A DNA stretch of 64,000 nucleotides from Candidatus Gallacutalibacter stercoravium. GTDB lineage: Bacteria; Bacillota; Clostridia; Oscillospirales; Acutalibacteraceae. The stretch spans positions 62,001-126,000 of the forward strand of contig DVJE01000002.1 of the NCBI GenBank assembly GCA_018716975.1. Reading direction: 5' to 3'. A program made the position numbers and the translations under genes. Below are positions 17,051-25,197 of this stretch, in pieces (positions within the stretch are counted from its first letter, which is position 1; every line of letters starts with the position of its first letter). Below the pieces are notes generated by a model that was not told the DNA's origin, did not search any database, and was given only the letters and a program-made list of their open reading frames with translations.

Positions 17051-18581
17051 GGAGGTCCTCCTCTCCTTGGGGAGCGCCGCCTTTCTGATGCAAAGGATGG
17101 TGGCAAGCAGCAAAGTGACCGGGTGCCAGTTCCCGCAGTTCGGGCGCCACATGGCGGCACACATCGGTACAATGCGGGCAACGGGTGTGGAATTTACAGC
17201 CGCTGGGCGGATTGGCCGGGCTGGGGATTTCACCGGTTAGAGCAATGGCCTTTTGCCCGCCGTCGGGATCGGTGGTGGGAATAGCCGACAGCAACGCCTC
17301 GGTATAGGGATGGAAGGGGGCGCGGAATAGATCCTGAGAGCTGGCCAGCTCTACGATGGCGCCCAAATACATTACTCCAATTCGATCGCTGATATATTTG
17401 ACCACGCTCAGATCGTGGGAAATAAACAGATAGGTAAGGCCGGCTTTTTCTTTTAGATCCCGCAGCAGGTTTAACACCTGCGACTGAATGGAAACATCCA
17501 GCGCCGACACGGCCTCATCGCACACCACAAAGCGGGGGCGCAGGGCAAGGGAGCGGGCAATGCCCACACGCTGGCGCTGGCCGCCGGAAAATTGGTGAGG
17601 ATAACGGTGCAGCATATAGGACGCCAGGCCGCATTCTTCCATAACCTGCTCTACTGCTTTTTGCAGCTCAGGGGAGGAGCGCCGGTAGATTCCATGGGCC
17701 CGCAATCCCTCGCCAATGATTTGCCCCACCGTCATGCGGGGGTTGAGGGAGGAGTAGGGATCCTGAAACACCATCTGCAAATCCCGGCGCAGGGCGCGCA
17801 TTTCGCGGTAGCTTAGGCAGGCCAAGTCTACGCCGTCGTCCCGCAGGGCCTCCAACCGATCAAAGTCCGGGTTGCCTGCGGAGGCACGGCGCAGCTCTTC
17901 CACCCGTTTGCTACAGGCGTCCAGCTCTTTTTGCGCTTTTTCCATACCTTCTTTAGAGCGTTTTTCTGTTTGCCGGCGTAGGGCGCGGGCCGCTTCAAAT
18001 TCTTGCAGCAAAGCCTGGCTGGCAGGGCCGATATCGGGCAACGCCAAAAAGCCGCCGGCTACGGCTGCCAAGCGTTCCCGCTCGGTGCGAAAAGCCAAAT
18101 CAGCTTCGTTGGCCTTCTGGCGGGCGGCCAGGGCCTCGGGGGTTTCCTCTTGCCCGTTTTGCGCCCCCCGGCTCTCCAGCTGCGCAGCCTCTTCTTGCAG
18201 CCGTTGGCTCTCTTGTTCCAGCTGCTGCAAATGGGTGCGCCGCGCGTCTAAATGCTTGAGTAGATCTTCCACATAAGAGGGGGCCATCTCTAAACGGGAG
18301 CGGCCGTAATACACCGTGCGCCCCGCTGTTTGGTGGTAAAGCTGCAAAAGGGTACGCCCCAGGGTGGATTTACCGCACCCGCTTTCACCTACCAGGCCAA
18401 AGGTTTCGCCCTCGTAAATTTCCAGGGAAATGCCGTCGTTGGCCCGCACAAAGCGGGCTTCTTTGCGCAACAGCCCTTGCTTTTTTAAAGGGAAATATTG
18501 CTTTAAATCCTGTACCCGCAATAGAACGCGGCGCGGCGCCTCTTGAGCGGGTGTTTGAATGTTGTTACCGCTGTGTTCCAT
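17034..18581 (-). CDS. oppF: Oligopeptide ABC transporter ATPase, OppF type, with a large helical insertion
   Basis: 515 residues against about 320-330 usual. Walker A GESGCGKS lies near residue 65, then instead of going straight to the Q-loop the chain carries an extra segment of about 160 residues (roughly 94-252; bases 17826-18302) rich in E, Q, R, K, A and L, before LSYREMRALRRDLQMVFQDPYSSLN. The signature FSGGQRQRV, Walker B FVVCDEAVSALD, switch His FISHD and C-terminal oligopeptide-transport cysteine region (CKFHTRCPHCTDVC) are intact. ATG after AAAGGAGG; overlaps oppD by 17 bases. The catalytic parts look functional. Confidence 0.92.
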   Translation of the reverse strand: MEHSGNNIQTPAQEAPRRVLLRVQDLKQYFPLKKQGLLRKEARFVRANDGISLEIYEGETFGLVGESGCGKSTLGRTLLQLYHQTAGRTVYYGRSRLEMAPSYVEDLLKHLDARRTHLQQLEQESQRLQEEAAQLESRGAQNGQEETPEALAARQKANEADLAFRTERERLAAVAGGFLALPDIGPASQALLQEFEAARALRRQTEKRSKEGMEKAQKELDACSKRVEELRRASAGNPDFDRLEALRDDGVDLACLSYREMRALRRDLQMVFQDPYSSLNPRMTVGQIIGEGLRAHGIYRRSSPELQKAVEQVMEECGLASYMLHRYPHQFSGGQRQRVGIARSLALRPRFVVCDEAVSALDVSIQSQVLNLLRDLKEKAGLTYLFISHDLSVVKYISDRIGVMYLGAIVELASSQDLFRAPFHPYTEALLSAIPTTDPDGGQKAIALTGEIPSPANPPSGCKFHTRCPHCTDVCRHVAPELRELAPGHFAACHHPLHQKGGAPQGEEDLRAVSR

Positions 18582-19584
18582 GCCGTTCCTCCTTTGCGGG
18601 ATAATGACAGCGCACCCGGTGCCCCGGTTCTATCTCTAGCAGTTGCGGTTCCTCTGCGGTGCAGCGATCGGTCGCATACTTGCACCGGGGAGCAAACTTA
18701 CATCCCTTGGGCAGATTCAACGGGTGGGGCACCGAACCGGGGATCGCCTCCAAGCGAGCTTGGGGCGGCGTATCCAACCGGGGCACCGATTGCAGCAAAC
18801 CTTGGGTATAGGGGTGCTGATAACGTGCCGAACCGAAAATAGCGCTGGCAGGGGCTTGCTCTACCACCTGGCCGCAATACATAACCACAACATCGTCTGC
18901 CATCTGGTTTATTACCCCCAGGTCATGGGTAATAAACAGAATAGAAGCGCCCCGCTCCTTTTTCAGATCGTTCATCAGTTGCAGAATTTGGGCCTGGATA
19001 GTCACGTCCAAGGCGGTAGTGGGCTCGTCTGCAATTAGTAACTTAGGGCCGCAGGCCAATGCCATGGCGATCATAACACGCTGGCGCATACCGCCGGAAA
19101 GCTGGTGGGGATATTGCTTGGCCACCGCTTCGGGGTTGGGGATGCGCACGGCCTTCAGCATTTCTACAGCTTTCTCCCAAGCTTCTTTTTTCTTCATACC
19201 GCGGTGGATGGAAAAGGCCTCGGCTATTTGCCTCCCAGCGGTAAATACCGGATTCAGGCTGGTCATAGGCTCCTGAAAGATAACCGATATTTCGTTGCCG
19301 CGAATGCGATACATTTCTTTCATGGGCAGCTGGGTTAAATCCTGCCCTTCAAACAGGATGCGGCCGCTTTCGATATAACCGTTGCCGTCCAGCAGGCGCA
19401 GCACGCTCATGGCGGAAACGCTCTTGCCGCTGCCGCTTTCGCCCACTACACCTAGGGTTTTACCTGCTTGCACCTGGTAAGACACGCCGTTAACGGCGCG
19501 CACTGTTCCTCGTTTGGTGCGAAAACAGGTGTGCAGATCGTCTATCTCCAGCAAAGGGCCGGAGTTTTTAGCATTCTCACCCAA
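18565..19584 (-). CDS. oppD: Oligopeptide ABC transporter ATPase, OppD type
   Basis: 339 residues, normal length. TTG start a few bases after AAGGTAGGCGG, nine bases from the oppC stop. Walker A GESGSGKS near residue 42, Q-loop FQEPMTSLNP, signature LSGGMRQRV, Walker B LLIADEPTTALD and switch His FITHD, then the oligo_HPY region with CKFAPRCKYATDRC. Pairs with the OppF-type subunit to power peptide import. Unlike OppF it carries no insertion. Confidence 0.95.
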   Translation of the reverse strand: MGENAKNSGPLLEIDDLHTCFRTKRGTVRAVNGVSYQVQAGKTLGVVGESGSGKSVSAMSVLRLLDGNGYIESGRILFEGQDLTQLPMKEMYRIRGNEISVIFQEPMTSLNPVFTAGRQIAEAFSIHRGMKKKEAWEKAVEMLKAVRIPNPEAVAKQYPHQLSGGMRQRVMIAMALACGPKLLIADEPTTALDVTIQAQILQLMNDLKKERGASILFITHDLGVINQMADDVVVMYCGQVVEQAPASAIFGSARYQHPYTQGLLQSVPRLDTPPQARLEAIPGSVPHPLNLPKGCKFAPRCKYATDRCTAEEPQLLEIEPGHRVRCHYPAKEERHGTQR

Positions 19585-19593
19585 GTTTACCGC

Positions 19594-21471
19594 CTACCTT
19601 TCGTTGGATTTGGGATCGATGGCGTCGCGCAGGCCGTCGCCCACCAAATTGATGCTGATGGTAGCCAAGCTCAGCGCCACGGCCGGGAACACCCACCGCC
19701 ACCAGAAGTCGCCGATAACCGTGCTGGACTGGGAACCGGTGAGCATATTGCCCCATGTGGGGCTGGGTTCCACCACGCCAAAGCCCAGGAAGGAAAGTGA
19801 GGATTCCGTCAGCAGGCAGGTGGCAAAATTCAATGTGGTGTTTACAATAACCACCGTAATAACATTGGGCAAAATGTGGCGGAAGATGATGGAGCTTTGC
19901 CGTATACCCATAGCCCGGGCCGCCGTTACAAACTCCTTTTCACGCTCTGCCAGGATTTGCGCGCGCACCAGGCGGGCTAGGCCGGGCCAGCTGAGCACGC
20001 CCAATATTACCATAATTAGGCTAATGCGCCCTAATTCAGATACCTGGTTGCCCACAATGGCCGACAGTATCATGGCAAGGGGCAAAAAGGGAATAGACAT
20101 AACAATTTCGGTAAAGCGCATCAGCAGGTTGTCAATCCAACCGCCGTAGTAACCGGCAATGCCGCCGATGATAACGCCCAATATAGTAGAGATAATTACC
20201 GAAATGGCGCCGATGGTCATGGTTAAGCGTCCGCCTGAAATCAGGCGCAGAAATACATCGCGGCCGTAGCCATCGGTACCCATGAGATAGCCTTTCAATC
20301 CCCAGCTATTCACAGTGCCGTCTTGCATGACGGCATAGTTTTGATAATAGCCGGAATGAACCGCCTGCACGCCGCTCAGTTGGGGAGCGTTGGCTTGACC
20401 GAACTGGTTGCCGCCCCAAGAGAAAACTTGGCCGTCTTGGGTAAGCACGGTAAAATGAAGCCGTCCGGCGCTGACGCTTTTGGCATTGCCCTGCACTTGC
20501 TGGGGAATTTGCGTTACGCCGTCGTCAGTGCTGCCCCACACCACCACTTGGCCGTCGCTCGTAATGGCGGCGGCTGCTTTATCGGTAACAGCCAGGTCAA
20601 CAACCTGGCCTTGAATTTCCTCCGGTATCGAGGAAAAGGGAGTTTCGTTGGTGCTAAGCGATACAACGCGGCCGTCTTTGGTTAGGCCCAGAGCGGTGGA
20701 GATATTGGAAACGACTTTATCCAAAGTCCCTTGATACTCGCCCACAGAAACGCTAACCACATTTTCGTTACCCCAAGTGTACAGCTCACCGTCTTCGGTA
20801 AGCACCATAGAAATCTGATGGCCGGCTTCTATTTGCTTAATGTTGGTCAGATCCTGCACCTCAAAGGGGATTTTATCCAGCTGTTGCCGGTTATAACCCC
20901 AGGTGAACACTTCACCTTTATCGTTGAGCGCCAAAAAGTGGCTTAACCCGGCAGAAACCTGTACCACGTGGCCCATGTTTTGGGGAACATCCCGTTGCTG
21001 TTCATCCAGCTGCCCCCATACGTAAACCTGGCCGTCTTGCCCAACGCCGATGCCGAATACCGATCCGGCGTCCATATCAACAACGTTGCCCTGCAGCTGC
21101 CCGGGCATATCCATAATGGAAAAGCCCGGCGGAACGTTTTGCTGGGTTACGTCTTGATAGGTTACATCCAACGGGTAAAAAATAGGCAGAATAAAGCAGC
21201 ATAAAAACAACACCACAAACACAATAAGGCCGGCCATAGCCACCTTATTGCCCACGAAGTTGCGCACAATGGTGCGAAAAGGACTTTGCACCGCTTCTTC
21301 CTGCAAAGGATCCCCGCCGCCGGCACCAAACAGCCTGCCAAAAAGTCCGGGCCCCATCCGCTTGCGCCGACGGTTCCTCTCTTGGCGCTGTTGCCGTTTT
21401 TGCTGTTTTTCAGCGCCCGCACCGTTGCCAGATGCGTCTGGCTGGGCGTTCGCGTTATGTTTTTGATTCAT
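19594..21471 (-). CDS. oppC: Oligopeptide ABC permease, OppC type, with an inserted RCC1-like beta-propeller
   Basis: 625 residues against about 300-350 usual. A basic cytoplasmic N-terminus of about 75 residues leads to the first membrane helix (about 79-99) and the short QNVPPGFS element seen in ordinary OppC. Then comes an extra region of about 270 residues (125-395; bases 20287-21099) with seven repeats of the RCC1 pattern, for example DGQVYVWG, KGEVFTWG, DGELYTWG, DGQVVVWG and DGQVFSWG. The chain then rejoins OppC at YLMGTDGYGRDVFLRL and finishes with the remaining membrane helices and the EAA loop. By OppC topology the propeller should be outside the cell. Confidence 0.93.
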   Translation of the reverse strand: MNQKHNANAQPDASGNGAGAEKQQKRQQRQERNRRRKRMGPGLFGRLFGAGGGDPLQEEAVQSPFRTIVRNFVGNKVAMAGLIVFVVLFLCCFILPIFYPLDVTYQDVTQQNVPPGFSIMDMPGQLQGNVVDMDAGSVFGIGVGQDGQVYVWGQLDEQQRDVPQNMGHVVQVSAGLSHFLALNDKGEVFTWGYNRQQLDKIPFEVQDLTNIKQIEAGHQISMVLTEDGELYTWGNENVVSVSVGEYQGTLDKVVSNISTALGLTKDGRVVSLSTNETPFSSIPEEIQGQVVDLAVTDKAAAAITSDGQVVVWGSTDDGVTQIPQQVQGNAKSVSAGRLHFTVLTQDGQVFSWGGNQFGQANAPQLSGVQAVHSGYYQNYAVMQDGTVNSWGLKGYLMGTDGYGRDVFLRLISGGRLTMTIGAISVIISTILGVIIGGIAGYYGGWIDNLLMRFTEIVMSIPFLPLAMILSAIVGNQVSELGRISLIMVILGVLSWPGLARLVRAQILAEREKEFVTAARAMGIRQSSIIFRHILPNVITVVIVNTTLNFATCLLTESSLSFLGFGVVEPSPTWGNMLTGSQSSTVIGDFWWRWVFPAVALSLATISINLVGDGLRDAIDPKSNER

Positions 21472-21545
21472 CCACTAACCACGCCTTTCTGCTTGCAGGG
21501 CAAATACCCGCGCAATGCTGTTTCTCATCTACGCGCAATGCTGCG

Positions 21546-22529
21546 TTATTCCAGCTTGACCCTGGGGTCCACCAGGCAGTAGCCCAAGTCCATAATCAAG
21601 TTGCCGATTAGCGTGAGCACCACGTAAAACATTTGCATGGCCAGCACTACGGCGAAATCCTGTTGGTTCAGCGCGTCAAAAAGAACCTTGCCGATACCGT
21701 TCCACATAAAGATGGTTTCTATAACCACGGAACCGCCAAATACCCCCACAAACCAGCTGGTGACGATGGTAACAATGGGGATTAAGGCGTTGCGGAAGGC
21801 GTGAGAGTAAATAACTACTTTTTCGCGCAGGCCCTTTGCGCGGGCAGTGCGAATATAATCCATACGCAGCACGTCAATCATAGCGGCGCGCACATATCGG
21901 GTGATGCCGCCAAGGGAGCTCACCGTCATAACCAGCAAGGGCAGCGCCATGTGGTACATAGTGTCGCCAAACATTTGCCAGGCGTCGCCTTGAAGCCCTG
22001 GGGTGTTTACCCCGCTGATGGGAAAGATAGGCCAGTGCACAGAAAATAAAAAGATGAAAACCAGGGCGATAATAAAGCCCGGCAGGCTGTAACCGATTAC
22101 GGTGCCAACCTGAACCACGTTGTCGAATATGCTGTTCTTTTTTACCGCCGTTACAATGCCCAACGGTATTGTAATGGCAAAAACAAGCACAAGCGAGGCC
22201 AAATTAAGCAGCAAGGTGTTGCGCATGGGAGCGCCCACCATATCCACTACCGGCATGCGGTAGGTGGCAGAGTAACCAAAGTTACCGGTTACCATGTTGC
22301 CAAACCACTTAAAGTATTGCACAATCACGGGATCGTCCAGCCCCAAACGCTCACGGGCCGCCTGATAAAGCATATCGTAGCGCTGGGGGTCGCTGGTAGA
22401 AAGCGATGTGTCCACCATCATGCGGGCGGGATCACCCGGCACCATCTTGTAAATGCCGAACATTACCACCGATACAATGACGAATACAAAGGCTACGTAC
22501 AGCAATCGCTTTAGGATGTATTTAATCAT
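21546..22529 (-). CDS. oppB: Oligopeptide ABC permease, OppB type
   Basis: 327 residues, normal length, no insertion. N-terminal membrane helix with YILKRLLYVAFVFVIVSVVMFG, the periplasm-side GDPARMMVD motif typical of OppB/DppB, then five further helices with the EAA loop RTARAKGLREKVVIYSHAFRNALIP. ATG about a dozen bases after GAGGAGGG. Forms the channel with the OppC-type subunit. Confidence 0.95.
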   Translation of the reverse strand: MIKYILKRLLYVAFVFVIVSVVMFGIYKMVPGDPARMMVDTSLSTSDPQRYDMLYQAARERLGLDDPVIVQYFKWFGNMVTGNFGYSATYRMPVVDMVGAPMRNTLLLNLASLVLVFAITIPLGIVTAVKKNSIFDNVVQVGTVIGYSLPGFIIALVFIFLFSVHWPIFPISGVNTPGLQGDAWQMFGDTMYHMALPLLVMTVSSLGGITRYVRAAMIDVLRMDYIRTARAKGLREKVVIYSHAFRNALIPIVTIVTSWFVGVFGGSVVIETIFMWNGIGKVLFDALNQQDFAVVLAMQMFYVVLTLIGNLIMDLGYCLVDPRVKLE

Positions 22530-22681
22530 ACCGTCCAGCTGCCCTCCTCTGATTCAAAAGTTTTCCTGTCTTTCTAGTTTTAGCCGTTTTCCGGCCGTTA
22601 TGTAAGGGCCAACGGGCAGGCCCATTACTGTTTTGCTACAAAAAAGCGCCCCGCAACCATTGGCAAAATAAATAAGGAAAG

Positions 22682-22717
22682 GGGGCGCCGCAAAACCAAA
22701 CCATTTTGCGGCGCCCC
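22682..22717 (-). terminator. Intercistronic hairpin between oppA and oppB
   Basis: A perfect 14-bp stem, GGGGCGCCGCAAAA with its complement, encloses an 8-base loop. On the minus strand the next bases are a pyrimidine-rich stretch, not a clean T-run. It probably lets most transcripts stop after oppA, or protects the oppA 3' end, giving more binding protein than permease. Confidence 0.6.
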
Positions 22718-22763
22718 GTGTAAGCATCCGGGACGTTCTACGGTCTTTGGGCTTTGCTTAAGC

Positions 22764-24638
22764 TTAGCCCTCCAGGTTGGCGCGCAAAATAGCGTACTCC
22801 CAAGACCATAAGCCGTCGGGCGTATAATTTTGCAGCCGGGTGGTGAAAAAGTCGTGATAGTTATCCGAATACAGCGGGATATCGGGCAGAAGCTCGTTCC
22901 AACGTTTTTGGAACTCTAACCACTTGGCCGACCACGCTTCTTCGTCGCCGGGCTCAGTGGCGCGCAGCTCCTGGCTCAGTTTTTCTAACTCTTCGTCAAC
23001 GATAAAGTTTTGGTTGTAAATGCCCATATAGGCCGGATCAGAGGAGTAATAATACCAAATGGCGTTGACTGTGGCAAAGCCGGCGGCCAGGTTAAACATA
23101 TGGTAGGTGGCCTCTTCGCCGTTGCGCAGCATATAGTTTTGCAGGTTGCCGAACTCCATGGTAGTGGGTTCCAGCTTCATGCCAACCTTTTCCATCTCAG
23201 AGGGCAGCATGGTGTTAAGCAGATCGGAAACCGGGTTGTTGGGGGTGTTGGCCCATTTGATGGTCAAAGGCATCAATTCGCCGTCTACCTCTTTGTAGCG
23301 CAGGGTATCTACCCCTTCTACAAAGTCGCCGCCGCTTTCATTTTTGGTCCAACCGTCGGCGATCAACAACTCTTTTGCCTTTTCGGGGTTATAGGTGTAA
23401 GGATTCAATTCGCTTTCCAAAGCCTCGCGGTTTTCGCGATACTCCCACTGAGAAAGGCCGTAGTAGCCGTTTACAACCCTGGCGTAACCGCCGGAGTACT
23501 GAGAAGCAAACTCATTGCGATCCAGCAAATAGGCAATCGCTTGGCGCACTGCCGGGAACTGGGTGGGGCCAAAGTCGCAGGCAAAGGTGATCTTACCATA
23601 GCCGGCGCGCATGTAATCAGCATAAGAAGCCTTGCCCTCGTCTACTAAGTCAAGGCCGGCGTTAATGGCGGTGCCGCCGGAAACGCCGCTAATTAAATCT
23701 ACAGAACCTGCCGCCAACTCGTCCATCTGAGTGGCATCGGTAACCGATTTCAAAATCAGCGTTTGAATCGAAGGCTTAGCCCCGTCGTAAGCGCCCAAGT
23801 AGTTGGGGTTTACAGTAAGCACCGCTTGCTTGGTGCCGGGGTCAAAGCTTTCAAATTGGTAAGGACCAGAGGTCTTCTTGGGGTTGTAACGATAACCGGT
23901 TTCGGTATTGGTGATGGGATCACGGATGAGATCCACACTGAAGTTATCGGTGAAATAAGCACCCTCGCCGTCATCCAAAATATCAACGCCCGGCGCCAGC
24001 ACATCCATAGGATAGGGGGCCACTGCGGTCAGCGCCAGCTCGTAATAGTTGGGCAAAGATTCGGCGTCCAGGGTAACCGAGAATTGATAATCGCCCAGCA
24101 GGCGCACGCCGGTAAACACTTTGCTTTCGCCGCTGTTAAACGCATCAAAGCCAACAAAGTCGGCGCCAACGGTATTATTGGCGTCCAGTTCGCCAAAGGC
24201 GGGGCTGGAACCCAGCAACACGGCAAAGACATAATCTTTGGCGGTAATGGGGGAGCCGTCGTTGTAGGTCAAGTTTTCATTCAGGGTATAGGTGTAGGTT
24301 TTAGAACCGTCCTCGTTTTCGGTGATTTCGGCTTTGCCGTCTTTCACCACCACGGGATCCACAGCGTAAGAACCATCTTGTGTAAAGGTAGCTGTCGCAT
24401 AGCCGTACAGCAGGTTCTTAACAGACTTATTCGGAGTGCCGTTGGTCCAGCCGTCCATAAAATCAGCGTTCAAGTCGGTGATGGAACCAACAATCAGCTG
24501 GCCGCTGGCTTGGGATTCCCCTTCTGCCGCAGTGGACTCGCCTGAGCCCCCGGTGCTGGAGGGACTGCCCGAAGAGCTGCACGCCGCCATAGAAAACGCC
24601 ATGGCGCCGGCCAACAAAAGGGCCAATAATTTTTTCAT
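22764..24638 (-). CDS. oppA: Oligopeptide-binding lipoprotein, OppA type (solute-binding family 5)
   Basis: 624 residues from the ATG at 24638, which follows AAAGGAT; the open frame extends further upstream but without a site. Signal peptide MKKLLALLLAGAMAFSMAAC with the lipid-modified Cys at residue 20, a Ser/Gly-rich linker, then the family 5 fold with YNDGSPITAKDYVFAV and RQAIAYLLDRNEFASQ. Anchored outside the cell, it delivers peptides to OppBC. It is longer than typical OppA (about 540). First gene of the operon. Confidence 0.95.
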   Translation of the reverse strand: MKKLLALLLAGAMAFSMAACSSSGSPSSTGGSGESTAAEGESQASGQLIVGSITDLNADFMDGWTNGTPNKSVKNLLYGYATATFTQDGSYAVDPVVVKDGKAEITENEDGSKTYTYTLNENLTYNDGSPITAKDYVFAVLLGSSPAFGELDANNTVGADFVGFDAFNSGESKVFTGVRLLGDYQFSVTLDAESLPNYYELALTAVAPYPMDVLAPGVDILDDGEGAYFTDNFSVDLIRDPITNTETGYRYNPKKTSGPYQFESFDPGTKQAVLTVNPNYLGAYDGAKPSIQTLILKSVTDATQMDELAAGSVDLISGVSGGTAINAGLDLVDEGKASYADYMRAGYGKITFACDFGPTQFPAVRQAIAYLLDRNEFASQYSGGYARVVNGYYGLSQWEYRENREALESELNPYTYNPEKAKELLIADGWTKNESGGDFVEGVDTLRYKEVDGELMPLTIKWANTPNNPVSDLLNTMLPSEMEKVGMKLEPTTMEFGNLQNYMLRNGEEATYHMFNLAAGFATVNAIWYYYSSDPAYMGIYNQNFIVDEELEKLSQELRATEPGDEEAWSAKWLEFQKRWNELLPDIPLYSDNYHDFFTTRLQNYTPDGLWSWEYAILRANLEG

Positions 24639-25197
24639 AAAGATCATCCTTTCACGATTTGCAGCCGCCGGGCGATAACAGACTTTGCCAAGATAGGCGC
24701 AAAAATTCGGCCGCGTCCTGTTTTGCCGCAACGCGGCCGGCCCGATGGCTAGCATAGTATAACAGGTACCCCATCTATCATGCCTATATTTCAATAAAAA
24801 ATTTGCAATCACACAAATATGAAAAAATTATGATGAAAACCTGTTATGTGAGACATTATACCCTACACTTCGTTAAATTTCAATCAAAAGTTACACATTG
24901 GTGAGATTTACATCGCGACGCCGGATGATTGCCGTGTAATTATAGGCCAGTTGACGAAAAAAAAAGGGGGAATGCGCCTTTTAAGAAAGGTGTTTTGCAT
25001 AAATACGATGCTTGGGGTGAATTTAAACTTGGGCCTTTACGGGGATACAGGACCGTGGTAAGCTAAAAACAACGATGAGGCGGGTCAAGGGCTATGGGAG
25101 CTTATCGTTGCTGTAATGGCGGCAAAACCGAATGCCGTGTGGCTGCTGAGACAAAACTCCATATAGCCCAATATCGATTAGAAATGAGGAGCTAGCT
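24639..25197. other. Divergent region between oppA and pepF
   Basis: 559 bases with the opp promoter and leader on the minus strand and, on the right, the untranslated leader of pepF ending in GAGGAGCTAGCT before its ATG. No coding frame with a ribosome binding site, no named RNA element seen. A TTGACG with a purine-rich tract lies near 24952-24970. Confidence 0.5.
24855..24883 (-). promoter_or_regulatory. Sigma-A promoter of the opp operon
   Basis: On the minus strand TTGAAA and TATAAT are separated by 17 bases, about 215 bases before oppA. The long 5' leader holds no element I recognise. Confidence 0.7.
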
